A stretch of 64,000 nucleotides of DNA from JAYFRL01 sp034925905. GTDB lineage: Bacteria; Bacillota; Clostridia; Lachnospirales; Anaerotignaceae. The stretch covers positions 19,175 through 83,174 of the forward strand of contig JAYFRL010000014.1 in NCBI GenBank assembly GCA_034925905.1, written 5' to 3'. Positions 17,022 to 25,626 of the stretch are shown piece after piece. The position numbers and the translations under genes are program-made. Each line of letters begins with the position of its first letter. The stretch's first letter is position 1. The notes below the pieces were generated by a model that was not told the origin of the DNA, did no database searches, and saw only the letters and a program-made list of their open reading frames with translations.

Positions 17022-18173
17022 TTGGGAAAAATAAAAGTTGTAACAATATTCGGAACAAGGCCGGAGGCTATAAAAATGGCCCCGCTCATTAAAAAAATGG
17101 ATGGGTGCCGTTACATAGAGAACAAAGTTTTGGTGACTGCACAGCATAGGGAAATGCTGGATCAGGTGCTTCGTATTTTTGATATACATCCTGATTTTGA
17201 CCTTGACATAATGAAGGATAAGCAGACCTTGGTGGATATAACAACATCCGCGCTTTCAGGCATAAATTTTGTTTTAGAGGCGGAGAGGCCGGATATCGTG
17301 CTTGTGCATGGGGATACGACAACAACCTTTATAGGCGCATTGGCTGCTTTTTATAACAAAATAAAGGCAGGGCATGTTGAAGCAGGCTTAAGGACATATG
17401 ATAAATACCAGCCATATCCTGAAGAAATGAATAGATCTATGGCCGGCCGGCTTTGTGATTTACATTTTGCGCCAACCAAAATTTCCAGGGAAAACCTTCT
17501 GCGCGAAAACGTGGACGGAGAGAACATATTTGTTACGGGAAACACAGTTATAGACGCTTTAGCGCATACAATAAAGCCGGGATACAGGTTTAACTGCGAG
17601 GAGCTTAATCATATAGACTTTAAAAAAAGGCGCGTTATTGCCGTAACGGCACACAGGCGCGAAAATTTGGGTGAGCCGCTTAAAAACATATGCCTTGCAT
17701 TGAAGGATATAACTAAGGCTTTCCCGGACACGGAGATTGTTTACGCAGTGCATAAAAATCCGCTTGTGCGGGAGACCGTTTTTGAAACGCTTGGCGGCGC
17801 TGAAAGAATACATTTGACAGACCCCTTAGACCTTAAGGATATGCATAACCTTATGAATAATTCATATCTTGTGCTCACGGATTCAGGAGGGCTTCAGGAA
17901 GAAGTACCTTCAATGGGCAAGCCCGTTTTAGTTTTAAGAAATGTTACGGAAAGGCCGGAAGGCATTGCCGCAGGCACGCTTAAGCTTGCGGGAACGGAAA
18001 GGGATATAATTTTTAAAATGGCGGAGGAGCTTCTTTCAGACAGCGGCGCTTATGAAAAAATGGCCCTTGCCGTTAATCCGTTTGGCGACGGAAAGGCAAG
18101 CGAACGTATTATAGATGCTATTTTGTATCATTTCGGAATAAAAAAAGACCGCCCCGATGATTATATGGCTTAA
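17022..18173 (+). CDS. wecB: UDP-N-acetylglucosamine 2-epimerase (non-hydrolysing)
   Basis: Interconverts UDP-GlcNAc and UDP-ManNAc, feeding teichoic acid linkage units, capsule or secondary cell-wall polymers. The first residues IKVVTIFGTRPEAIKMAPLI carry the family signature; then VHGDTTTTFIGALAAFY, HVEAGLRTYD and, in the second domain, TAHRRENLGEPL and LTDSGGLQEEVPSMGKPVLVLR for UDP binding. 383 residues is normal. The TTG start at 17022 is preceded by AGAAAGGGAG. It stands alone between divergent promoters and metF; no wall-polymer cluster is next to it, but the SLH protein later in the window would need such a polymer as anchor. Confidence 0.95.
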   Translation: MGKIKVVTIFGTRPEAIKMAPLIKKMDGCRYIENKVLVTAQHREMLDQVLRIFDIHPDFDLDIMKDKQTLVDITTSALSGINFVLEAERPDIVLVHGDTTTTFIGALAAFYNKIKAGHVEAGLRTYDKYQPYPEEMNRSMAGRLCDLHFAPTKISRENLLRENVDGENIFVTGNTVIDALAHTIKPGYRFNCEELNHIDFKKRRVIAVTAHRRENLGEPLKNICLALKDITKAFPDTEIVYAVHKNPLVRETVFETLGGAERIHLTDPLDLKDMHNLMNNSYLVLTDSGGLQEEVPSMGKPVLVLRNVTERPEGIAAGTLKLAGTERDIIFKMAEELLSDSGAYEKMALAVNPFGDGKASERIIDAILYHFGIKKDRPDDYMA

Positions 18174-18291
18174 AGCAGGCTGCGCATATTAACACGGTAG
18201 GCACAGGAAGCCTTGCTGCCAGAAGCTTTAAGGGAGTTTTCTTTAAACCTTTGGTTTATAGGCATTTTTTGGGGATTTTTATGCAAGGAAC

Positions 18292-18320
18292 TTTACTTTA
18301 TCGAATTAGAAGGCTATAAT
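18292..18320 (+). promoter_or_regulatory. Promoter of the metF-metH operon
   Basis: TTTACT (18292-18297), 17-base spacer, TATAAT (18315-18320). The rest of 18174-18291 holds an imperfect hairpin (GGTAG...CTGCC, about 18196-18222) without a T run; I found no SAM or cobalamin riboswitch core there. Confidence 0.6.
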
Positions 18321-18366
18321 CAAAAATTGATATACAGCTTAAAAAGCAGACCGGGAGAGCATTGTT

Positions 18367-19236
18367 ATGAAAATAAAGGATATTTTAGAAAGCAAGGAAA
18401 CAACAATTTCATTTGAAATATTTCCGCCGAAGCCGGGCAGCCCGTTTGAGCCAGTTTTGGAGGCGGCAAACAGCATAGCCCGTTTTAAGCCGGATTTTAT
18501 AAGCGTTACATATGGAGCGGGCGGAGGCACAAAATCAACGTCGGTCAATATAGCCTCACACATAGAAAGAGATCTCAAGGTTACGGCGCTTGCACATTTA
18601 AGCTGCCTTTCTTCAACGAAAGAGGAAATATCCCATATGATGTATGAAATAAAGGCCAGCGGCATAGAAAATATCCTTGCTTTAAGAGGAGACGCTCCTG
18701 CGGATGGGAAAGCCGAGATGCCTGGGCATTATAAATATGCGTATGAGCTTGTGCGAGAAATAAAGAGCCGGGGAGGTTTTTGCATAGGCGCGGCCTGTTA
18801 TCCCGAAGGCCACCCGGAATGTGAGCATAAGGACGACGATATAAAGCATCTTAAGCTTAAAGCAGAAAGCGGCTGCGATTTCCTTACCACGCAAATGTTT
18901 TTTGATAACAATACACTTTACAATTTTTTGTATAAAATAAGAGAAGCCGGAATAAACCAGCCGGTTATAGCAGGCATAATGCCTGTTACAAACGGAAAGC
19001 AGATAAAACGGATCGCCGAGCTTTCAGGCGCGTCGATGCCTGCAAGGTTTAAAATGATTGTGGATAAATATGGGGATAATCCTGCGGCAATGAAACAGGC
19101 CGGAATAGCCTACGCGACAGATCAGATAATAGACCTTCTTGCAAACGGTATAAGGCACATACATGTTTATTCAATGAATAAACCGGAGGTTGCGGAGAAA
19201 ATATTAAACAATATTTCAGATATTATTGGAGCATAA
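18367..19236 (+). CDS. metF: Methylenetetrahydrofolate reductase
   Basis: FAD enzyme reducing 5,10-methylene-THF to 5-methyl-THF, the methyl donor for MetH. The (beta-alpha)8 barrel features include ISFEIFPPKPGS near the N-terminus (catalytic Glu), SVTYGAGGG, NILALRGDAP and DFLTTQMFFDN. 289 residues is typical of the bacterial single-domain form. GGGAGAGC precedes the ATG. It begins a tight operon: the activation-domain gene starts 2 bases after it, then metH, then ridA. In anaerobes MetF may take electrons from partners other than NADH; none is encoded next to it. Confidence 0.95.
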   Translation: MKIKDILESKETTISFEIFPPKPGSPFEPVLEAANSIARFKPDFISVTYGAGGGTKSTSVNIASHIERDLKVTALAHLSCLSSTKEEISHMMYEIKASGIENILALRGDAPADGKAEMPGHYKYAYELVREIKSRGGFCIGAACYPEGHPECEHKDDDIKHLKLKAESGCDFLTTQMFFDNNTLYNFLYKIREAGINQPVIAGIMPVTNGKQIKRIAELSGASMPARFKMIVDKYGDNPAAMKQAGIAYATDQIIDLLANGIRHIHVYSMNKPEVAEKILNNISDIIGA

Positions 19237-19238
19237 AA

Positions 19239-19874
19239 ATGGAAGCGGATAGGAAAGAAGTTTTGCGCTATTTGGGATATTCAAGGAAAGACATTCCTGA
19301 CCCTAAAACCGAGGGTCTTATAGAAGAGTGCATAAACGAGCTTTCAAAAGCAGCTTCGCCTAAGTTTACATATGCTTTCTGTGATATAGAGATATCGGAA
19401 GGCGTAACAAAAACAGGTTTTTTTGACATTAAAAGCCGCGCTTTGGCCATTTCGCTTAAAGGCTGTGCACGCGCCGTGCTTTTTGCAGCCACATTAGGCA
19501 TTGAGGCTGATTATATAATTAAAAAATACACTAAAATAAATATGCCTAAAGCCGTTGTATGCCAGGCTGCGGCAACGGAGCTAATTGAAAAATATTGTGA
19601 TCTTGCCTGTGGAAATATAGGATCGGAGCTTGGGGACGGCTTTTATTTAAGACCAAGGTTTTCGCCAGGGTACGGGGATTTTGATATAAAACATCAAAAA
19701 GATTTTATTTCCGTTTTAAATTGCCCGAAAAAAATCGGCGTAACCTTGACAGATTCAATGATGCTCTTACCCATAAAATCAGTTACTGCCATAATGGGCA
19801 TATCAAGCGAAAAATGCGAAAAAGGCGGCTGCGAAGCCTGTGCTAAAAAAGACTGTGAATTTAGAAGGAGATAA
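19239..19874 (+). CDS. MetH activation-domain-like protein (separate gene)
   Basis: Resembles the vitamin B12-dependent methionine synthase activation domain, which binds SAM and helps reductive remethylation of inactive cob(II)alamin. The 211-residue protein has the RPRFSPGYGDF segment characteristic of that domain (RxxxxGY-type SAM-binding motif), followed by ITLTDSMMLLP-like sequence. Its C-terminus has four cysteines in CEKGGCEACAKKDC, which could bind metal or an Fe-S cluster. The adjacent metH lacks this domain, so the two genes together equal a full-length MetH. It is 2 bases after metF and 5 bases before metH. Confidence 0.88.
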   Translation: MEADRKEVLRYLGYSRKDIPDPKTEGLIEECINELSKAASPKFTYAFCDIEISEGVTKTGFFDIKSRALAISLKGCARAVLFAATLGIEADYIIKKYTKINMPKAVVCQAAATELIEKYCDLACGNIGSELGDGFYLRPRFSPGYGDFDIKHQKDFISVLNCPKKIGVTLTDSMMLLPIKSVTAIMGISSEKCEKGGCEACAKKDCEFRRR

Positions 19875-19879
19875 AGGCA

Positions 19880-22258
19880 ATGGGGATATTTGATGTTTTC
19901 GGCAAAAGAATGATGTTTTTGGACGGCGCCATGGGTACTCTTATGCAAAACATGGGCCTTTTGCCGGGCGAGCTGCCGGAAACATGGAATATAACCCGGC
20001 CGGAGGATATTGTGGATATCCATAAAAGTTATTTTGAAGCAGGCTGCGATGCTGTGCTTACGAATACCTTCGGAGCAAACAGCCTTAAATTTAACGGGGA
20101 TATAAAAGTTTCGGACATAATATTTGAAGCTGTAAAAAACGCAAGGAAAGCAGCGTCGTTTTTTCCGGGCGAACGCTTTGTCGCCCTTGATATGGGGCCC
20201 ACCGGCAAGCTTTTAAAGCCTTTGGGCGAGCTTTCGTTTGAAGACGCTTATGATATTTATAAGGAGCAGGTTTTGGCAGGCGAGGCGGCAGGCGTAGATT
20301 TTATTTTTATAGAAACAATGGGTGACACATATGAGCTTAAAGCTGCTGTTCTTGCGGCAAAGGAAAACTCAAAGCTCCCTGTTTTCGCTTCGGCCTCGTT
20401 TGACGAGAAAAGCAAGCTTTTAACGGGAGGAAGCGTTAAGGCTGTCGTTGCGCTGCTTGAAGGCTTAAGAGTGGACGCGATAGGTATAAACTGCGGGCTG
20501 GGGCCTAAGCAGATGAAAAAAATCGTGCCTGAAATAATGAAATATTCTTCGCTTCCCGTTGTTGTTAAGCCAAACGCGGATATCCCGAAAATAAAAAACG
20601 GCAAAACAGTTTATGAGCTTAAGCCGGACGAATATGCTAGCGATATGGAAGAAATAGCAGGAATGGGCATATGGGCGGCAGGGGGCTGCTGCGGAACAAC
20701 GCCAGCGCATGTTAAAAAAATGATAAAGCTTTTAAGGAAAATGCCCTTAAAGCCTCTTGAATATAAAAATACAACAATTGTTTCGTCATACAGCAGGGAA
20801 GTTATAATAGGAAAAGATCCTATCTTGATAGGGGAAAGAATAAACCCCACCGGCAAAAGCCGTTTTAAAACAGCGCTTAAGGAAAACGACATGGATTATA
20901 TCTTAAGCGAAGGCTTAAAACAGCAGGAGGCGGGCGCGCATGTTTTGGATGTTAACGTAGGCTTGCCGGAGATAGACGAGCCTGAGATGCTTGTAAATGT
21001 TATAAAAGAGCTTCAAAGCGTTTGTGACCTTCCTTTGCAGATAGACACTTCAGACGTTAAAGCCATGGAAAGGGCTATGCGTATATATAACGGAAAGCCT
21101 ATGATTAATTCCGTAAACGGAAAGCAGGAATCGATGGATGAGGTTTTTCCGCTGGTTAAAAAATATGGCGGAGTTGTTGTTGCGCTTACGCTTGATGAAA
21201 GCGGCATACCGGACAGCGCCGCAGGAAGGTTTGCCATAGCCGAAAAAATAGTTAATGAAGCCGCAAAATACGGAATAGATAAAAAAGATATAATTATAGA
21301 CTCGCTGGCTATGACTATAAGCACGGAAAGCAAAGGAGCAAGGGTAACGCTTAAAACCTTAAAGTTTGTTGACGAGCGCCTTGGTATGAATACTGTGCTT
21401 GGAGTTTCAAACATATCCTTCGGGCTTCCCGCAAGGGAATTTATTAATTCCGCGTTTTTCACAATGGCGCTTTCAAACGGGCTTAAGGCTGCGATAATAA
21501 ACCCGCTTTCCGAGGAAATGATGCGTTCTTATTATTGTTACCGCGCACTTAATGGCATAGACGTTAAATGTACGGACTATATAAAGGCTTATTCGGGCGG
21601 TATATATTCTCCGCCGGTTCAGACGGGATATAATAAAGACATGACGCTTAAGGCGGCAATAGAGAAGGGTCTTAAGGAAAGGGCAAGGGAGCTTTCCAAG
21701 GAAGCACTTAAAGAAAGAGAGCCTATGGAAATTATATCCGGCTCGGTTATCCCGGCTTTGGATTCCGTTGGCGTAAGCTTTGAAAGCAAAAAGCTTTTTC
21801 TGCCCCAGCTGCTTATGAGTGCGGAAGCCGCAAAAGAAGCTTTTGAAGTTATAAAGGCCCATATGAGATCTAAAAACGGGGATACGGAAGTACACGAGAA
21901 AATTGTGCTTGCCACGGTTAAAGGAGATATCCACGACATAGGCAAAAACATAGTTAAAGTTTTGCTTGAGAATTACGGGTTTAATGTTATAGACTTAGGT
22001 CGGGATGTTTCGTCCGAGGTTATAGTTAAAACCGTTCTTGAGAACAATATAAAGCTTGTTGGTCTTTCCGCGCTTATGACAACAACGGTTGCAAACATGG
22101 AGATAACCATAAAAGAATTGAAAAAAGCGGCTCCTGAATGTAAGGTAATGGTTGGGGGCGCTGTTTTAAATAAAGAATACGCAAAAATGATAAAAGCAGA
22201 TTATTATGGAAAGGATGCCATGTCCTCCGTGAACTATGCCAAAGCTGTTTTAAACTGA
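19880..22258 (+). CDS. metH: Cobalamin-dependent methionine synthase, short form without activation domain
   Basis: Transfers methyl from 5-methyl-THF through cobalamin to homocysteine. Three modules are visible: the homocysteine domain (about 1-290) with zinc cysteines C205 in GINCGLGP and C270-C271 in GGCCGTTP; the pterin-binding domain (about 310-580) with IGERINPTGK; and the cap plus cobalamin domain (about 600-792) with DIHDIGKNIV, where H685 is the lower cobalt ligand. E. coli MetH is about 1,230 residues; this 792-residue form stops before the activation domain, which is supplied by the preceding gene. An AGGAG site precedes the ATG at 19880. It lies in an operon with metF and ridA. 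Confidence 0.96.
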   Translation: MGIFDVFGKRMMFLDGAMGTLMQNMGLLPGELPETWNITRPEDIVDIHKSYFEAGCDAVLTNTFGANSLKFNGDIKVSDIIFEAVKNARKAASFFPGERFVALDMGPTGKLLKPLGELSFEDAYDIYKEQVLAGEAAGVDFIFIETMGDTYELKAAVLAAKENSKLPVFASASFDEKSKLLTGGSVKAVVALLEGLRVDAIGINCGLGPKQMKKIVPEIMKYSSLPVVVKPNADIPKIKNGKTVYELKPDEYASDMEEIAGMGIWAAGGCCGTTPAHVKKMIKLLRKMPLKPLEYKNTTIVSSYSREVIIGKDPILIGERINPTGKSRFKTALKENDMDYILSEGLKQQEAGAHVLDVNVGLPEIDEPEMLVNVIKELQSVCDLPLQIDTSDVKAMERAMRIYNGKPMINSVNGKQESMDEVFPLVKKYGGVVVALTLDESGIPDSAAGRFAIAEKIVNEAAKYGIDKKDIIIDSLAMTISTESKGARVTLKTLKFVDERLGMNTVLGVSNISFGLPAREFINSAFFTMALSNGLKAAIINPLSEEMMRSYYCYRALNGIDVKCTDYIKAYSGGIYSPPVQTGYNKDMTLKAAIEKGLKERARELSKEALKEREPMEIISGSVIPALDSVGVSFESKKLFLPQLLMSAEAAKEAFEVIKAHMRSKNGDTEVHEKIVLATVKGDIHDIGKNIVKVLLENYGFNVIDLGRDVSSEVIVKTVLENNIKLVGLSALMTTTVANMEITIKELKKAAPECKVMVGGAVLNKEYAKMIKADYYGKDAMSSVNYAKAVLN

Positions 22259-22277
22259 AAAAAACGAGGTGGATAAT

Positions 22278-22649
22278 TTGAAGATTACGAACACAAAAAA
22301 CGCTCCGGCCGCGATAGGTCCGTATTCCCAGGCTGTTTCCGAGGGCGGTTTCTTGTTTTCTTCGGGTCAGATAGCCATAAATCCTGAAACAGGGGAAATT
22401 TTAAAAGGCGGTATAAAAGAAGAAGCACTTCAGATTATGAGAAATATAGACGCACTTCTTAAGGCAAACGGTATTTCTTACGATGATGTTGTTAAAACCA
22501 CGTGCTTTTTGACAGACATGAATGATTTTGCTGAATTTAACGAAGCATATGCCAGGTTTTTCGTATCAAAACCGGCTCGCTCCTGCGTTGCCGTTTCGGC
22601 TTTGCCTAAAGGGGTACATTGCGAAATTGAATTTATAGCCAAGCTTTAA
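22278..22649 (+). CDS. ridA: RidA family enamine/imine deaminase
   Basis: Hydrolyses reactive 2-aminoacrylate-type enamines/imines produced by PLP enzymes. It has KNAPAAIGPYSQAV near the start, GGIKEEALQIMRNIDALL, and the C-terminal KPARSCVAVSALPKGVHCEIE with the conserved Arg that binds carboxylate. I start at TTG 22278 (MKITNTKNAPAA, 123 residues) because GAGGTG at 22266-22271 is the ribosome site; a GTG at 22269 lies inside that site. Last gene of the metF-metH operon, with a hairpin terminator after it, and fitting with the PLP-dependent methionine/cysteine chemistry of the region. Confidence 0.93.
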   Translation: MKITNTKNAPAAIGPYSQAVSEGGFLFSSGQIAINPETGEILKGGIKEEALQIMRNIDALLKANGISYDDVVKTTCFLTDMNDFAEFNEAYARFFVSKPARSCVAVSALPKGVHCEIEFIAKL

Positions 22650-22663
22650 TTATTAAAAACCCG

Positions 22664-22692
22664 GGCGGTAAAGGAAGCTTTTCTTTGCCGCC
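22664..22692 (+). terminator. Hairpin after ridA
   Basis: GGCGGTAAAG (22664-22673) pairs fully with CTTTGCCGCC (22683-22692), one G-U pair, 9-base loop. The following TAGTTCTTG is only weakly T-rich, so termination may be partial. Confidence 0.6.
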
Positions 22693-22717
22693 TAGTTCTT
22701 GTGAATAATCTCTATAT

Positions 22718-22748
22718 TATATTGAATAAAGTTTTAAAATTCAATATA
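22718..22748. repeat. 10-bp inverted repeat upstream of the HD-GYP gene
   Basis: TATATTGAAT (22718-22727) and ATTCAATATA (22739-22748) are perfect inverted copies around an 11-base A/T spacer. It could be an operator or A/T-rich DNA symmetry; it is 60-90 bases before the HD-GYP start. Confidence 0.5.
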
Positions 22749-22808
22749 TTTATATAAAAGTGTCGAATTATGTAACAGTATAAAAATATATGAGAGGGCC
22801 TAATTTTT

Positions 22809-24014
22809 ATGAAAGTAGATTGGATTGACATTTTATGCGCCTTTTCAGAAGGTCTTGATTTTGCCGAGGAAAATCTTTGCAAGGTTTCAAGCGGGCATGC
22901 TATGCGCGTTGCTTATTTTTCCGCTTTAGCCGGGAAAAAGTATGGTATGGGTTCAAAAGAATTGTCAGATCTTGTTGCCTGTGCCCTGCTTCATGACAAT
23001 GCGCTAACGCAATATGTTGCCAAAGAAAAAATCAAAAGCTGCGTGGATATGAATAAATTCTCTGATTTTGGGATGCATTGCATAGAAGGTGGGAAAAACA
23101 TTAAGGAGCTTCCGTTTTATTATGACAGCTGCAAAGATTTTATTTTATATCATCATGAAAATGCCGATGGGACGGGAATCTTTGGGAAAAAAACGGAAGA
23201 AGTCCCTTTTGGCGCTCAGCTTATACATATGGCAGATCATCTTGAAGTCACCTTTGACGTTTTGTCTCCCGAAATAAAGCAGGAAAAAATAAATGAATAT
23301 GTAAGAAAGAACAGAGGAACGCTTTTTTCGCCCTTGTGTGTGGATTTGTTCTTTGAAACGACAAATGAAAAATTAATAAAAGAAATTGCGAGCGATAATC
23401 TTATGGATAAGCTTAAAGGCTTATGCAATTTGGGTATGCGGGAGCTGGATGCCAAAGAGCTTTATAGCATAGGAACAGTATTCGCAAGGATAATAGACTT
23501 TAAATCATCGTTTACAAACAGGCATTCTTTGGGTATTGCGGAAAAAGCGGCTAATATGGGAAGCTATTACGGATATGACGAAGAAACCTGCGCCAAGCTT
23601 TATCTTGCGGGCTGTGTGCACGATATAGGCAAGCTCCTTGTTTTAGACAAGGTGCTTGAGAAAGAAGACAAGCTTACGGATAATGAATACCAGCAAATTC
23701 AAACTCATGTGGACGGAAGCATTATACTTCTTGAAAAAATAAAAGGTCTTGAAGAGGTTACAAAATGGGCCGTACGTCATCATGAAAAATTAGACGGTTC
23801 GGGTTATCCGAGGAAGCTTTCAGCAAAAGACCTTGATTTTAACGACCGGCTTATGGCCTGCATTGATACTTACCAGGCTTTAACAGAGGAAAGGCCGTAT
23901 AAAAAAAGCTTACCCCATAATAAAGCAATTTTAATTATGGAAAAAATGGTTTACTCAGGCAAGCTTGACGGCAAAATCACGGAAGATTTAAACAAAGTGT
24001 TTAAAGACAGATAG
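22809..24014 (+). CDS. Tandem HD / HD-GYP domain phosphohydrolase
   Basis: Two HD-superfamily domains in 401 residues. The N-terminal one (about 20-180) has SSGHAMRVAYFSAL, LLHDNAL and YHHENADGTGIFGK, a GYP-like loop read as GTGIFG. The C-terminal one (about 215-395) is a good HD-GYP: NRHSLGIAEKAA, GCVHDIGKLLV and RHHEKLDGSGYPRKL. HD-GYP proteins commonly hydrolyse cyclic di-GMP, but some act on other cyclic dinucleotides, so the substrate is unproven. No sensor or receiver domain is attached. It is a single gene downstream of the inverted repeat at 22718-22748. Both domains retain HD pairs, so neither is obviously dead. Confidence 0.88.
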   Translation: MKVDWIDILCAFSEGLDFAEENLCKVSSGHAMRVAYFSALAGKKYGMGSKELSDLVACALLHDNALTQYVAKEKIKSCVDMNKFSDFGMHCIEGGKNIKELPFYYDSCKDFILYHHENADGTGIFGKKTEEVPFGAQLIHMADHLEVTFDVLSPEIKQEKINEYVRKNRGTLFSPLCVDLFFETTNEKLIKEIASDNLMDKLKGLCNLGMRELDAKELYSIGTVFARIIDFKSSFTNRHSLGIAEKAANMGSYYGYDEETCAKLYLAGCVHDIGKLLVLDKVLEKEDKLTDNEYQQIQTHVDGSIILLEKIKGLEEVTKWAVRHHEKLDGSGYPRKLSAKDLDFNDRLMACIDTYQALTEERPYKKSLPHNKAILIMEKMVYSGKLDGKITEDLNKVFKDR

Positions 24015-24097
24015 GCGAAAAGAGTGGTAAAACAAAAAACAGAACGTATAAAGGCAGCATTTTGTTTTTTGGCGGTTATGTACAAACAATGTTTTTC

Positions 24098-24126
24098 TTG
24101 CTTTTTATGCAGGGTTCGTTTAGAAT
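24098..24126 (+). promoter_or_regulatory. Promoter of the GntR-family regulator pair
   Basis: TTGCTT (24098-24103), 17-base spacer, TAGAAT (24121-24126), about 20 bases before the first ATG. Confidence 0.55.
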
Positions 24127-24150
24127 TGTTTATTAAAAGGGGGTTGTATT

Positions 24151-24843
24151 ATGTCCCAACCGTCAAAAGTGCTTTCAGTTCAGGCCGCGGATGATATATT
24201 GAGTATGATAACTATAAAAAAGAAATTTTCTCTTGGAGATAAACTCCCAAATGAAAATGAGCTTTCGGCGATGCTTGGCATAAGCCGGACAACTCTGCGC
24301 GAAGCCATAAAGCTTTTGGTTGCGCGTAATGTGCTTGAAATACAAAGGGGAAAAGGCACCTATGTGGCAAACATTAAAAATTCCGATGACGACGCTGCGT
24401 TAGACCCTTTGTTTAAATCCAAAATGAGGATAAAAGACCTTTTTGAAGTAAGGCTTATGATAGAACCTTCGGCGGCTCGTCTTGCCGCCATAAGAGGTAC
24501 AGATAGGGAAATAAAAAGGATACTTGACGCGGGAGCCGCTGTTGAAGAAAAGATATTTTCCGGCAAAAACCGTGTTTATGAAGAGCAAAATTTCCACAAT
24601 TCAATAATTCTTGCAACAGGCAACGAATTTATGAATATGTTTATGCCCATAGTTATAAAGGGCGTTCAGGTTGGTGTTAACGAATATCTTTCAAATGAAG
24701 AGGTAACAAAATCTACACTTGAAGAGCACAGGAATATAATGTTTTTTATAAAAGAAAGAAACTCTGACGGCGCAGAAGCCGCAATGGAAATGCATATTTT
24801 AGACCTTATAAGGATTACGCGTTCGATGATGGGAAACAGGTGA
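24151..24843 (+). CDS. GntR-family regulator, FadR/FCD subfamily (copy 1)
   Basis: DNA-binding repressor or activator with an N-terminal winged helix (about residues 10-72), including the recognition segment LGISRTTLREAIKLLVARNVLEI and the wing RGKGTYV, then an all-helical FCD ligand domain (about 90-225) with EVRLMIEPSAARLAA, FHNSIILATGN and EEHRNIMFFI. FCD members sense organic acids through a metal-binding His/Asp set. No metabolic operon is adjacent, so the target is unknown. GGGGG precedes the ATG. The next gene is a close paralogue overlapping its end. Confidence 0.92.
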   Translation: MSQPSKVLSVQAADDILSMITIKKKFSLGDKLPNENELSAMLGISRTTLREAIKLLVARNVLEIQRGKGTYVANIKNSDDDAALDPLFKSKMRIKDLFEVRLMIEPSAARLAAIRGTDREIKRILDAGAAVEEKIFSGKNRVYEEQNFHNSIILATGNEFMNMFMPIVIKGVQVGVNEYLSNEEVTKSTLEEHRNIMFFIKERNSDGAEAAMEMHILDLIRITRSMMGNR

Positions 24844-24848
24844 AGGAT

Positions 24849-25547
24849 ATGGCAAAATCAGAAAAAATGCTTTCCGAAAGGATAGCCGAAAAAATTTTCA
24901 ATATGATAGCGTCGGAAAAGCGTTTTTCTCCGGGCGAAAAGATTCCAAACGAAATGAATTTTTCGTTTGAGCTTGGCGTAAGCCGCACAACCTTAAGAGA
25001 AGCGGTTAAAATCCTTGCGGCACATGGAGTTCTTGAAACAAAGCGCGGGAAAGGAACTTATGTAACGGCAAATATGGATTTTTCAAATGAAAAAATATCT
25101 CTTGAATCCTCATACCGTTCTAAGCTGGATTTTAACGATCTTATAGAACTGCGCCTTATCTTAGAACCAAGGATTGCCCGTTTTGCCGCAGAAAGATGTA
25201 CAAAAGACGATATACAAAAAATAAAAGCGGCGAGCAAGAAAGTTGTGAAAAACATTAAGAACAACGAAAACCGCAGAGCTTCGGAGGAAGAATTCCACAG
25301 CGCGATAGCAAGAGCCACAGGGAACGAATTTATGAGCTTGCTTTTGCCGATAATTTTCCGTGGGATATTAGGCGGAAGTGAAACCTTTTTGGATAAGGAT
25401 TATATAAATTTCCATACAATTGAGGACCATGAAAAAATAGTTAAATATATAGAAGAAGGAAGTGGTGACGGAGCTTTTTCCGCCATGAAGATCCATCTGG
25501 CACATTCCATAGCGGGCATAAACAGAGACATGACAAAAAATTCCTAA
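24849..25547 (+). CDS. GntR-family regulator, FadR/FCD subfamily (copy 2)
   Basis: A paralogue of the preceding gene with the same architecture: winged helix with LGVSRTTLREAVKILAAHGVLE and KRGKGTYV, and an FCD domain with ELRLILEPRIARFAA, FHSAIARATGNEFMSLLLPI and IEDHEKIVKYI. I use ATG 24849 (232 residues) because AGGTGA ends five bases upstream; GTG 24840, which overlaps the first gene's stop, is the alternative. The two were probably made by tandem duplication and are cotranscribed, so they may form a heterodimer or respond to related ligands. They end at a strong bidirectional terminator. Confidence 0.92.
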   Translation: MAKSEKMLSERIAEKIFNMIASEKRFSPGEKIPNEMNFSFELGVSRTTLREAVKILAAHGVLETKRGKGTYVTANMDFSNEKISLESSYRSKLDFNDLIELRLILEPRIARFAAERCTKDDIQKIKAASKKVVKNIKNNENRRASEEEFHSAIARATGNEFMSLLLPIIFRGILGGSETFLDKDYINFHTIEDHEKIVKYIEEGSGDGAFSAMKIHLAHSIAGINRDMTKNS

Positions 25548-25569
25548 GAAAAAAACTTAAAAAACAAAC

Positions 25570-25605
25570 AAAAAAGCCTTGGGAATTTAATTCCAAGGCT
25601 TTTTT
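25570..25605. terminator. Bidirectional terminator between GntR copy 2 and the 3D-domain gene
   Basis: AAAAAAGCCTTGG pairs with CCAAGGCTTTTTT, with further AAT/ATT pairing and a one-base bulge; A and T runs on both sides serve the two converging genes. Confidence 0.9.
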
Positions 25606-25626
25606 AAGCTTTTTTAATTTGGAAGA

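Noticed and set aside
18174..18366. SAM or cobalamin riboswitch before metF
   Set aside because: Neither the SAM-I core nor the B12 box is present; only an imperfect hairpin and a promoter were found.
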